Part shown: piece after piece, positions 1 to 5,995 of the stretch
Layout: each line of letters begins with the position of its first letter
How positions within the stretch are numbered: position 1 is the stretch's first letter
Assembly (NCBI GenBank): GCA_003451645.1
Contig: DMER01000050.1
Span: forward strand, 1 to 8,784
Reading direction: 5' to 3'
Length of the DNA: 8,784 nucleotides
Source: Alphaproteobacteria bacterium
GTDB taxonomy: Bacteria; Pseudomonadota; Alphaproteobacteria; Micropepsales; Micropepsaceae
Notes under the pieces: model-generated
Databases searched by the model: none
What the model was told of the DNA's origin: nothing
The model's input: the letters and a program-made list of their open reading frames with translations, nothing else
Made by a program: the position numbers and the translations under genes

Positions 1-42
1 AAACCTAAAAACATCACGCTCTATTGCAAATTTCGACGACAC
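1..42 (-). CDS. Start of an unidentified gene, cut by the window edge
   Basis: A GTG codon at 42-40 on the minus strand opens a frame of 14 codons (V/M-S-S-K-F-A-I-E-R-D-V-F-R-F) that runs off the window without a stop. A short AAGG lies about 5 bases upstream and could act as a ribosome binding site. It starts 27 bases after the stop of the proton-channel-like gene and reads the same way, so it may be its operon partner. MotA/ExbB-like proteins are usually followed by a MotB/OmpA/ExbD-like partner, but these 14 residues show nothing diagnostic. No function can be given. Confidence 0.35.
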   Translation of the reverse strand, partial: MSSKFAIERDVFRF

Positions 43-69
43 CTAGGCCTTGATGTGGGCGTCGAGTGT

Positions 70-1503
70 TTAGTTTTTGGGGGGCAAGTCCTCCTTGTCG
101 CCTGTTTGAGGCGCTTGACCGCTTAGTTTGCGGCCGAAGCCTGCGATTCCTCTCCAAGAAGAGTCAAGCGCGCCGCGAGCTCTATCCCAAATCGATCTGT
201 TTGGTGCGGGGGGGCTGACGCCAATTTGCCGCCGGATTCGTGCGATCTCGTTTCGAATGGCTGTGAGCTTCTCGAATTGTCCGGTTTGCAGTGCGGCCAA
301 ATCCCGAGCTGTATCTGAAAGCCGCGTCGAGGCTTCGACCGCTTCTTTCACATGTCGTTGTAGTTCTCCGATGCCGCCGGCGACGCCTTCTTGTACGCTT
401 CGGGACAGGTCTTCTTTTTGAACCTTGCTAACGAAATCGCGATACGCCGCTTGTGACTCGCGCGCGGTCTGAACTTGCACGGTCAGCGCTTGGATAGCTT
501 GCGTTGCTGCTACCATGGTTGCTTCGAACGTCGACTTCATGGTCGCGACGTCTCTCGCCATGTTGCTGGTAGCGGTTCGCATGGTGCTCAGATCGCTGAC
601 GACGTCGGGGGCCGTATCCAAAAGTTTTGACAGGTTCAGGATATTGTCGGCCATGATTTCCAAATGGGCGATGGCGGCTTGGGCGCGATGCTTGCAGACC
701 CCGGCGGTCAAGATCATCGCTGTTGACGCGATTAGCCCTGCGATCGACGAACCGAAGGCAACTTGAAGCGCCGAAACCAGCGGGGCAAGATTGACGCCTG
801 CGATCTCTCCCTGCGATTGAAAGGCGCTGGTCGACAACGCCATCATCAATCCTACGAACGTGAACAGAATACCCATTTGCAGCGCCACGCGCTGCAGCGC
901 GCCAAGCGTCCCGAGCCCGCGGACCATCGTGGGGACGTGGGTGTCGACGATCGTGCTCGCGCGCTCCCATCGGTCCATGGCGGCCAAACGAAGACTGTCT
1001 TCCATCACAGAGACCGCTTCCGTGACGCCGTCGCGGCCGTCATTGGTTATGGGTTTGTAGTTGGCCGTAAGATCGTGGCGGTATTTCCCTTGCAACTGGG
1101 CAAGATCGGCCAGGGGGCCGACCTTGTCAAGGCCGTTGCAGAGATTGACGATGGTGTCGAACGGTCCTCCGTCAAAGTCATAGAGATCGGCTGCATCGGC
1201 GTTTCGAACGCCGCGTTCGCGCATGATCGCGACGCATTCGGGCGAAATGTCGATCCCCGTGACGTCCAGACCTCGACGCTGCAGCGCTAGCGCATGCAGA
1301 CCAGCCCCGGCGCCGACATCGAGCACGCGCCCGCGACACAGATCGAGGGCAAGCGCCTCAAGCGGATCGATGGTTTCGCGCAACCAGAACGCCGCCGGCA
1401 CGTCGTCGCGCGCGCCGTCCTGAAGGCAGATCAGCATGGCCGACGCATCGCCGCGAAAGCAGTCGAGCAAAGCTGCGCCATGGGGATCGTAGGCGCCGGT
1501 CAC
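70..1503 (-). CDS. Chimeric gene: truncated SAM-dependent methyltransferase fused in frame to a MotA/TolQ/ExbB-like proton-channel protein
   Basis: From the GTG at 1503 the protein has 477 residues. Residues 1-134 are the first half of a class I SAM methyltransferase. The SAM-binding glycine loop VLDVGAGAG is at about 60-68, the acidic residue ending the second strand is in GIDIS, and FDTIVNLCNGLDKVG matches the motif of small-molecule methyltransferases. The second half of that fold is missing. From about residue 135 the protein becomes a TolQ/ExbB/MotA-like channel subunit. Two membrane segments, at about 203-226 (MGILFTFVGLMMAL) and 242-269 (VSALQVAFGSSIAGLIAS), carry the family pattern; the usual first membrane segment is absent. 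A long Ala/Gln-rich predicted coiled coil fills about 280-440. The GTG start is chosen because it overlaps the upstream stop (GTGA) and has GGAGA about 7 bases upstream. An upstream in-frame ATG at 1635 lies inside the NTF2-like gene and is rejected. The product is probably a recombination relic rather than a working enzyme or channel. Confidence 0.75.
   Translation of the reverse strand: MTGAYDPHGAALLDCFRGDASAMLICLQDGARDDVPAAFWLRETIDPLEALALDLCRGRVLDVGAGAGLHALALQRRGLDVTGIDISPECVAIMRERGVRNADAADLYDFDGGPFDTIVNLCNGLDKVGPLADLAQLQGKYRHDLTANYKPITNDGRDGVTEAVSVMEDSLRLAAMDRWERASTIVDTHVPTMVRGLGTLGALQRVALQMGILFTFVGLMMALSTSAFQSQGEIAGVNLAPLVSALQVAFGSSIAGLIASTAMILTAGVCKHRAQAAIAHLEIMADNILNLSKLLDTAPDVVSDLSTMRTATSNMARDVATMKSTFEATMVAATQAIQALTVQVQTARESQAAYRDFVSKVQKEDLSRSVQEGVAGGIGELQRHVKEAVEASTRLSDTARDLAALQTGQFEKLTAIRNEIARIRRQIGVSPPAPNRSIWDRARGALDSSWRGIAGFGRKLSGQAPQTGDKEDLPPKN
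1101..1111. other. Recombination junction inside the chimeric gene
   Basis: On the minus strand the reading changes here from methyltransferase sequence (ending in NLCNGLDKVGPLADL) to the cytoplasmic region that precedes the second membrane segment of the channel protein (AQLQGKYRHDL onward). Methyltransferases of this type normally continue with a helix and a strand leading to a KPGG-like turn, which is absent. The exact base is uncertain by perhaps ten positions. No insertion-sequence end or target duplication is visible at the junction, so a deletion or illegitimate recombination is more likely than a transposition. Confidence 0.6.
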
Positions 1504-2039
1504 CGGATATCTCCGCGAGCGAGCGCGGCGGCGGTCGCGAGGCTTACTCCAGCGACGAGCGGGTCGGCATGGCGATGCGCCAGCCGCCACGCGCCATCCA
1601 CGCGGCAATAGACCAGCGTGACTCGCAGCGGCCAATCCTGAGCCGGCAATCCGCCTACTTCCACATTCTGCATTTCGATCAGCGCAAGAACCACCAGGTC
1701 GCGCGATGCATAGGTCTCTATGATTTCCTGCTCGAACACGCCGTTCCTGAAGAACCGCGCCATCGCCTCCATGCGTTCAGGCGTATAGTCGACGCCGCGC
1801 GAAGGCGTCCCGCCGAACGGGGACATCAGCGTGAAGTCGTCCGTGTAGGAGATGAGCGAGCGGTAGGCGCGGAGGTCGCCGCGCATGAGCGCGGCGTTGG
1901 ACAAGGCAGAGCGCTGAACAAGATCGGCCACCGCCGTGTCGGCTTCGGCAGCAGCGCGCGTCGGCCCGCACGCCGCGGCCAGTGTCGAAGCCGCGCCAGC
2001 GCCGATGGCCCAAAGAACTTCACGTCGAGACGTTGGCAC
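1500..2039 (-). CDS. Tat-exported NTF2/SnoaL-like protein
   Basis: A 179-residue protein with an N-terminal export signal. A twin-arginine motif (SRREVL, residues 4-9) is followed by a hydrophobic stretch and LAAACG around residue 24, so it may be a Tat-dependent lipoprotein, although the lipobox has Ala at -3 and is imperfect. The rest (about 35-165) reads as a cone-shaped NTF2-like fold of the SnoaL/DUF4440 kind: an N-terminal helix with ALSNAALMRGDLRAYRSL, then TLMSPFGG, and a C-terminal strand with VTLVYCRVDGAWRLAHRHADP. Such domains are used as enzymes or ligand-binding proteins, and the substrate here is unknown. The GTG start at 2039 has AAGGA about 10 bases upstream. The stop overlaps the GTG of the methyltransferase part, indicating translational coupling. 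Divergent transcription from the LysR gene suggests it is that regulator's target. Confidence 0.8.
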   Translation of the reverse strand: MPTSRREVLWAIGAGAASTLAAACGPTRAAAEADTAVADLVQRSALSNAALMRGDLRAYRSLISYTDDFTLMSPFGGTPSRGVDYTPERMEAMARFFRNGVFEQEIIETYASRDLVVLALIEMQNVEVGGLPAQDWPLRVTLVYCRVDGAWRLAHRHADPLVAGVSLATAAALARGDIR

Positions 2040-2151
2040 GGTGGACCGGTCCTTTCTGCTGTTTGTGATGCAACGCCGCTCCGGACGGCCTCGCTTGGGA
2101 ATGGTGATCGCACTTCAAACGTACTGAATCCAGTGATACGATTTCAGTGAT
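2040..2151. promoter_or_regulatory. Divergent intergenic region with candidate LysR operator repeats
   Basis: This 112-base gap separates the divergent NTF2-like and LysR genes and must hold both promoters. On its LysR side CAGTGATA occurs twice, at 2131-2138 and 2145-2152. The arms CTGAA (2124-2128), TTCAG (2143-2147) and CTGAA (2155-2159) form two overlapping inverted repeats, the second spanning the LysR start codon. LysR proteins often bind such imperfect dyads and repress their own gene. A perfect GGACCGGTCC palindrome (2043-2052) overlaps the ribosome binding site of the NTF2-like gene. I see no exact T-N11-A dyad, so the operator assignment is inferred from position and symmetry. Confidence 0.45.
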
Positions 2152-3126
2152 ATGCTGAATGAAACTGACCTATCCCGCGCCGACCTGAACCTTCTCGTGC
2201 TCTTCGACATCGTCTTTGAAGAGCGTCATGTCGGCCGCGCCGCCGGGCGCTTGCGTCTGTCGCCATCGGCGATCAGTCACGGGCTCGGGCGTTTGCGCCG
2301 GCTGTTTGGCGATCCGCTCTTTCTGAGGACGCCGAAAGGCGTTGTGCCGACGGCGCGCGCGATGGAGCTGGCCGCGCCGATTTCGGATATTCTCGCGGGC
2401 GTAAGGCGCGTCGTTTCAACCGCCGCGCCGTTCGACGCCTTCACCTCTCGGCGCCGGTTCACGATCGGCGCCCCAGACGGCGTCTCGGCGGTGTTTCTGG
2501 CGCCGCTTATTGTGAAGCTCAGCAGCAAAGCGCCTGGCGTCGATATCAGCGTGCGCCAATTGCTCCCTGCGCCCGGGGAAACCGCGCCTGAGCGTGCGTG
2601 GACGTTTGCGTTCGGCGACCTCGAAGCGCGCGCGATGGATATTGCCGTGATCCCGTCCGACGACATCCCGGTCCGATTCCATCAGCGCACGCTCTACGAG
2701 GAGGATTTCGTCATCGCGATGCGTGCGGGTCATCCGTTTGCATGCGATCCGAGCCTCGCCAGGTTCTGCGACATGCAGCATCTGGTGGTTTCGCTTACGG
2801 GCGATCCGCAGGGCTTCGTCGATCTGCATCTCAAACAGCAAGGCCTTTCACGGCGGATTGCGCTCACGGTTCCGAATTTCAGTTTTGCGTTGGCCGTTCT
2901 TGCTGAAACAGACCTGATCTCCGCCCTGCCGAAGCGGCTCGTCGCCATGCACGCGCGGCGCTTCGGAATCAATTATGTGGACGCGCCGCTGCCGCTTCCG
3001 CGATTCCGTCTCAACGCCGTCGCTTCCAAAGCCGCGTTGATGGATGCGGGGATGAATTGGTTGTTCGGTGTGCTTGTGGTGCCTCCGAACCTAAAGCACC
3101 GGCCGCCGCGAAAAAGGCGCACGTGA
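2152..3126 (+). CDS. LysR-type transcriptional regulator
   Basis: The 324-residue product has the standard LysR layout and length. The winged helix-turn-helix covers about residues 10-68, with the recognition region HVGRAAGRLRLSPSAISHGL followed by the wing LRRLFGDPLFLRTPKGVVPT. A linker helix and a two-lobed ligand-binding domain (about 95-300) follow, starting RRFTIGAPDGVSAVFL and including ILYEEDFVIAMR-like and ALAVLAETDLISALP motifs typical of the family. It would act as a cytoplasmic dimer or tetramer that binds DNA and responds to an unknown small molecule. The ATG at 2152 gives the usual N-terminus (LSRADLNLLVLFD), although no good Shine-Dalgarno precedes it. The repeats at 2124-2159 overlap the start, consistent with autoregulation. 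The divergent NTF2-like/methyltransferase operon is the likely target. The basic tail PPRKRRT may be specific to this copy. Confidence 0.92.
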   Translation: MLNETDLSRADLNLLVLFDIVFEERHVGRAAGRLRLSPSAISHGLGRLRRLFGDPLFLRTPKGVVPTARAMELAAPISDILAGVRRVVSTAAPFDAFTSRRRFTIGAPDGVSAVFLAPLIVKLSSKAPGVDISVRQLLPAPGETAPERAWTFAFGDLEARAMDIAVIPSDDIPVRFHQRTLYEEDFVIAMRAGHPFACDPSLARFCDMQHLVVSLTGDPQGFVDLHLKQQGLSRRIALTVPNFSFALAVLAETDLISALPKRLVAMHARRFGINYVDAPLPLPRFRLNAVASKAALMDAGMNWLFGVLVVPPNLKHRPPRKRRT

Positions 3127-3179
3127 TGCGGAAACTACTGGCGGCTCCTCTGCGCCTATGGCTAACAGTAGCGTTGATT

Positions 3180-3227
3180 TGGCGCACCCGACACGATTCG
3201 AACGTGTGACCTCTGCCTTCGGAGGGC
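3180..3227 (-). tRNA. 3' fragment of tRNA-Arg(CCG), attachment site of the integrated element
   Basis: Read on the minus strand, these 48 bases give the last three bases of the 5' anticodon strand, the loop CTCCGAA (anticodon CCG) and GGCAG. They continue with the variable region, a T arm with stem ACACG/CGTGT around loop TTCGAAT, the 3' acceptor strand CGGGTGC, discriminator G and an encoded CCA. To the right, where the D arm and 5' acceptor strand should be, the sequence turns into unrelated DNA. The gene is therefore incomplete and not a functional tRNA. Such 3' halves are the classic core of tyrosine-integrase attachment sites, and the integrase begins 195 bases away. The intact tRNA would be expected at the element's far end. 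Confidence 0.85.
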
Positions 3228-3247
3228 GATTTTGGGGAGTTTACTGG

Positions 3248-3375
3248 TGCTTCCCCATATAGAAGGGTATGAGATTATGCTCTCCAAATCATGGTATTAA
3301 GGATATGCCGGTAGGCAGAGGTCATGACCAGAAATGACCTCGATTTGCTTCCCCGTGCTTCCCCCTTGCTTCCCC
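3248..3375 (+). repeat. Four TGCTTCCCC repeats, candidate integrase arm sites
   Basis: The nonamer TGCTTCCCC occurs at 3248-3256, 3346-3354, 3356-3364 and 3367-3375. The last three are spaced 10 and 11 bases apart, about one helical turn, and lie 47-76 bases before the integrase start. Integrases with an N-terminal arm-binding domain bind short repeats flanking the core site. These repeats sit where such sites are expected and could also let integrase repress its own promoter. The binding role is inferred. Confidence 0.65.
3314..3341. repeat. GAGGTCA/TGACCTC inverted repeats beside the att site
   Basis: GAGGTCA (3318-3324) and TGACCTC (3335-3341) form a 7-base stem with a 10-base loop, and within it GGTCATGACC (3320-3329) is a perfect palindrome. 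The longer GGCAGAGGTCA (3314-3324) is an exact inverted copy of TGACCTCTGCC (3207-3217) in the tRNA fragment. This may be a binding site for an excision factor or repressor, or the mirror arm of the attachment site. Confidence 0.5.
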
Positions 3376-3421
3376 GGAATGTAGGAAGATCTTCCGATAG
3401 AGCCGTCTAAGAGGGCCCGTC

Positions 3422-4687
3422 ATGACCAAAATCACCAAGCGCACGGTAGATGCCTTGCGGCCGGAAGCCGAAGGCCGCGATCAATGGCTCTGGGACACCG
3501 GCGATGGCGCGCTCAAAGGTTTCGGAGTCCGAATGAAGCCGAGCGGAGCCGCATCCTATCTTGTCCAGTATCGAACGAAGGAAGGGCGAACCAGGCGGCT
3601 TGTCCTCGGGAGGCTCGGTGAAATGACACCGGACCAAGCGCGCGAATGTGCCAAGGAAAAACTGCGCGCGGTGCGGCAAGGCACCGATCCGTCGGCCGAA
3701 AGAAAATCGGCTCGCCAGTCAATCACGGTGTCTGAGCTCTGCGAGATTTATATGCGAGAAGGGTGCGCCACGAAGAAGGCCAGCACCTTGGAAACGGACA
3801 AAGGCCGGATCACGCGACACATAAAACCGCTGATCGGAAACAAGATTGCGGCGAGTGTTACGCGGGCCGATGTCGAAAAGGCCCGCGATGCGATCGCCAG
3901 CGGGCGGACCAAAGCAGATGTCAAGACGAAGAAGCGCGGCCGGGCCATCGTTGACGGCGGTAAGGGAACTGCGACGCGGACGATCGGTCTGCTCGGAGGC
4001 ATATTCAGTTTTGCAGTAACCCGCGGCGTTCGGCCGGACAATCCGGTGCGCGGCGTCAAGCGTTTCCCCGACCGAAGGAACGAGCGGTTCCTGTCGCCAA
4101 TCGAACTGGCGCGGCTGGGCGCAGCTTTAACGGAGGCAGAATCAAATTTAGGAATTCAGACCGTTGCCGCAGCCGCAATTCGGCTGCTCGTCCTGACGGG
4201 CTGCAGAAAAAGCGAAATACTGACCGCAAAGTGGGACTACGTCAGTTTTGAACATGGTGTGCTGGCCCTACCGGACAGCAAGACGGGTCACAAGATCGTA
4301 CCGCTCGGTGCGCCGGCACGAGAACTCCTGGCGAAACTGCCGCGGGTGAATGGCAATCCGTATGTGCTGCCTTCGGTTCGTGGCGACGGCCACCTCGTCG
4401 ATCTGTCGAAGCCCTGGGCCATGATTTGCAAGGCCGCGGACCTGCCCGGATTACGCATCCACGATTTGCGGCATTCGTTTGCAAGCGTCGGCGCTTCTGG
4501 TGGCGATGGTCTTGTCGTTGTCGGCAAGCTGCTCGGCCACAAGGACACCAAGACGACAGCGAGATATGCCCATCTTGCGCCCGATCCGTTGCGCGATGCG
4601 GCCGACCGGATTTCAAGTCGGATCGCGGCATCGATGCGTGGCAACGAAACGCATGGGTTGCCGGTGAGCAAGGAAGGTTTGAAATGA
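3422..4687 (+). CDS. int: P4-type tyrosine site-specific integrase
   Basis: The 421-residue recombinase would insert the element into, and help excise it from, tRNA-Arg. Residues 1-90 form the arm-DNA-binding domain of the DUF4102 type (TKRTVDALRPEAEGRDQWLWD, then GFGVRMKPSGAASYLVQY and LGEMTPDQAR). Residues about 102-200 form the core-binding helical domain, and about 222-400 the catalytic domain. The catalytic set is complete: Arg262 (LTGCRKSEIL), Lys287 (DSKTG), His347 and Arg350 (HDLRH), His373 (LLGHKD) and nucleophile Tyr382 (ARYAHL). The length is normal for the family. The ATG at 3422 has a GAGGG about 6 bases upstream and gives the expected N-terminus. Its stop overlaps the next gene's start (ATGA). 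The TGCTTCCCC repeats lie just upstream and may place it under its own control. Confidence 0.93.
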   Translation: MTKITKRTVDALRPEAEGRDQWLWDTGDGALKGFGVRMKPSGAASYLVQYRTKEGRTRRLVLGRLGEMTPDQARECAKEKLRAVRQGTDPSAERKSARQSITVSELCEIYMREGCATKKASTLETDKGRITRHIKPLIGNKIAASVTRADVEKARDAIASGRTKADVKTKKRGRAIVDGGKGTATRTIGLLGGIFSFAVTRGVRPDNPVRGVKRFPDRRNERFLSPIELARLGAALTEAESNLGIQTVAAAAIRLLVLTGCRKSEILTAKWDYVSFEHGVLALPDSKTGHKIVPLGAPARELLAKLPRVNGNPYVLPSVRGDGHLVDLSKPWAMICKAADLPGLRIHDLRHSFASVGASGGDGLVVVGKLLGHKDTKTTARYAHLAPDPLRDAADRISSRIAASMRGNETHGLPVSKEGLK

Positions 4688-5532
4688 AGTCTGCGCCTTC
4701 TGGAGACAAACTAAGGCAATGGCTCTGGGAGGCGCATGTTTATCCCCATTTCAAGAGGCGGCCCCAGACCCTCGAAGAGCACGAACAAGCGGCGCTGCAT
4801 GTCATCCAGATGTACCGGCGAGCAAGTCAACGAACGGCTGATGCACGGCGCAAACGCGGAATTGCGGCAAAGGCTCATTTTCTGTGGCGCTTGATGATGG
4901 TGGAGCTTGGAACCTGGCTGATGGATTTTGGCGATGGGTTCATGGAAGAGACGAAAGACGCGCCCCTGAGACTTCAGCTCAGGGCGTTTCTACGGCTCCA
5001 AAATCAGGGCCCGCCGACACATCTGGCTGGCCTCGACCCCGTTGCGTTGCTCATTCCAAAGAAACTTCGTGACGCACTGGAAAGCGCGATAGAAGCCCTT
5101 GACCAAGGCGAGGTCCATGATCTGGTCAAGCCGGAACGCACGCACCGGCATGGCGACGGATGGACATGGGATCAAATGCGTGTACGGGCCCTCGAGCATG
5201 TCGCCTTCTTGTGCGGTCAAGGATTGAAGAAACTCGAAGCGCAGAAGCGTGTGTCTCTGGCTATGGGAATGGGTTCGATCGACACTTTGCGGAGCTGGGA
5301 GAAGAGGGGCAGTCCGTTGCGGGAGACAACTCACGGCCTGTCAGAGAAGTTAGAGATTGCGCGCCAAGCCGGCAGGCTGGTGGTTGAAGGGTATAGAGAC
5401 GATTTGGAGGCGGATGCAGTCGCGTGTAGGCTTGAACTTGAGGGCGAAGAGCTAAAGGCGTTTGGCGCGCGCTACAATGGTCAGTTCGGCGGACGGACCG
5501 TCAATCGTGGAAGCACCAAGGGCGGAGATTGA
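4684..5532 (+). CDS. Unrecognised 282-residue protein with a possible helix-turn-helix, coupled to the integrase
   Basis: I do not recognise this family. The ATG at 4684 shares bases with the integrase stop (ATGA) and has AAGGAAGG about 6 bases upstream, so it is translationally coupled; the frame is open further upstream but only inside the integrase. The protein looks soluble. Residues 1-110 are helical and basic, with YRRASQRTADARRKRG and a tryptophan-rich WRLMMVELGTWLMDFGDGF. Residues 120-150 form an amphipathic helix (KKLRDALESAIEALDQG). Residues 165-208 resemble a helix-turn-helix (ALEHVAFLCGQGLKKLEAQ, then VSLAMGMGSIDTLRSWEKR), of the kind where a Trp-Glu-Lys end closes the recognition helix. 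The tail is rich in Gly. Position suggests a regulator or recombination accessory factor of the element, but this is inference only. Confidence 0.8.
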   Translation: MKSAPSGDKLRQWLWEAHVYPHFKRRPQTLEEHEQAALHVIQMYRRASQRTADARRKRGIAAKAHFLWRLMMVELGTWLMDFGDGFMEETKDAPLRLQLRAFLRLQNQGPPTHLAGLDPVALLIPKKLRDALESAIEALDQGEVHDLVKPERTHRHGDGWTWDQMRVRALEHVAFLCGQGLKKLEAQKRVSLAMGMGSIDTLRSWEKRGSPLRETTHGLSEKLEIARQAGRLVVEGYRDDLEADAVACRLELEGEELKAFGARYNGQFGGRTVNRGSTKGGD

Positions 5533-5691
5533 CAGCCAGATTCGATGAAGGGGGTGGTGGAAATTCGAAGTCGATTGCCACCATAATTCTGGTCAAAATT
5601 CGCGCATCATCACCACCGATGAAAGTTCTAAAAATGGCGATTATCGAGGTCGCGTTCGGCACATTGCCGATAACGATGGAGATTGATCACA

Positions 5692-5982
5692 ATGGAAATA
5701 CAACGCCCGTTGCGCCGTTCGGAAGCATCCATCTACTTGCTTGATCGCCATGGCGTCAGCCGGACGCCAGCCACATTGGCGAAGCTTGCCGTTACGGGCG
5801 GCGGCCCAGCATTCAGGAAGGCCAATCGTATCCCAATCTACGATGCAGCTGATCTTGACTCGTGGGCCGCCTCCATCACCTCGCCAAAAGTCTGTTCCAC
5901 GTCGGAACTCGGCAAACATGCGCGGCAGGGCCATGCCTTCGGTCACACTAACCGTCCCCCCCGTTCTGGCGTGAGCGGCTAA
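5692..5982 (+). CDS. AlpA-like/MerR-type winged-helix DNA-binding protein, possible excisionase
   Basis: A 96-residue protein with a small winged-helix domain of the excisionase/AlpA kind. RRSEASIYLLDRHGVSRTPATLAKLAV (about residues 8-34) provides the helix-turn-helix. GGGPAFRKANRIPIYDAADLDSWAASITSP (about 36-65) gives the beta wing and the closing helix, a pattern very common in alphaproteobacterial mobile elements. The C-terminal 30 residues are low in order. Proteins of this family bind att or promoter DNA and either promote excision or switch on the integrase. The ATG at 5692 has GGAG 10 bases upstream; a TTG at 5683 is too close to that GGAG and is rejected. It ends 13 bases before the primase-helicase and is probably in the same transcript. 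Confidence 0.82.
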   Translation: MEIQRPLRRSEASIYLLDRHGVSRTPATLAKLAVTGGGPAFRKANRIPIYDAADLDSWAASITSPKVCSTSELGKHARQGHAFGHTNRPPRSGVSG

Positions 5983-5995
5983 ACACACCGCCGTT

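Larger units (their letters stand above)
3127..3421. other. Attachment and integrase control region without protein genes
   Basis: About 295 bases between the LysR and integrase genes hold no convincing coding frame. They contain the tRNA-Arg 3' fragment (3180-3227), four TGCTTCCCC repeats, and a set of GAGGTCA inverted repeats just before the integrase. The first 53 bases (3127-3179) show no clear terminator. Base composition after 3228 is more AT-rich than the LysR gene, in keeping with foreign DNA starting at the tRNA edge. Confidence 0.7.

Noticed and set aside
763..1290. A 175-residue plus-strand frame opposite the chimeric gene
   Set aside because: Composition and position are those of an antisense shadow; the opposite strand has clear methyltransferase and channel motifs.
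1504..1635. Upstream ATG extension of the methyltransferase/channel gene by 44 residues
   Set aside because: The extension lies fully within the NTF2-like gene in another frame, is Arg/Ala/Pro-rich, and the GTG at 1503 has a better ribosome site and a GTGA overlap.
1569..2150. A 193-residue plus-strand frame opposite the NTF2-like gene
   Set aside because: It is antisense to a gene with clear signal and domain features, has shadow-type composition (Arg/His-rich) and no recognisable motif.
4426..4683. N-terminal extension of the HTH-like protein into the integrase gene
   Set aside because: The extension overlaps the integrase catalytic region out of frame; the ATG at 4684 has a strong ribosome site and ATGA coupling.
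5529..5744. A 71-residue frame starting with TTG between the HTH-like and AlpA-like genes
   Set aside because: No good ribosome binding site, no recognisable motif, and it overlaps the AlpA-like gene in another frame.
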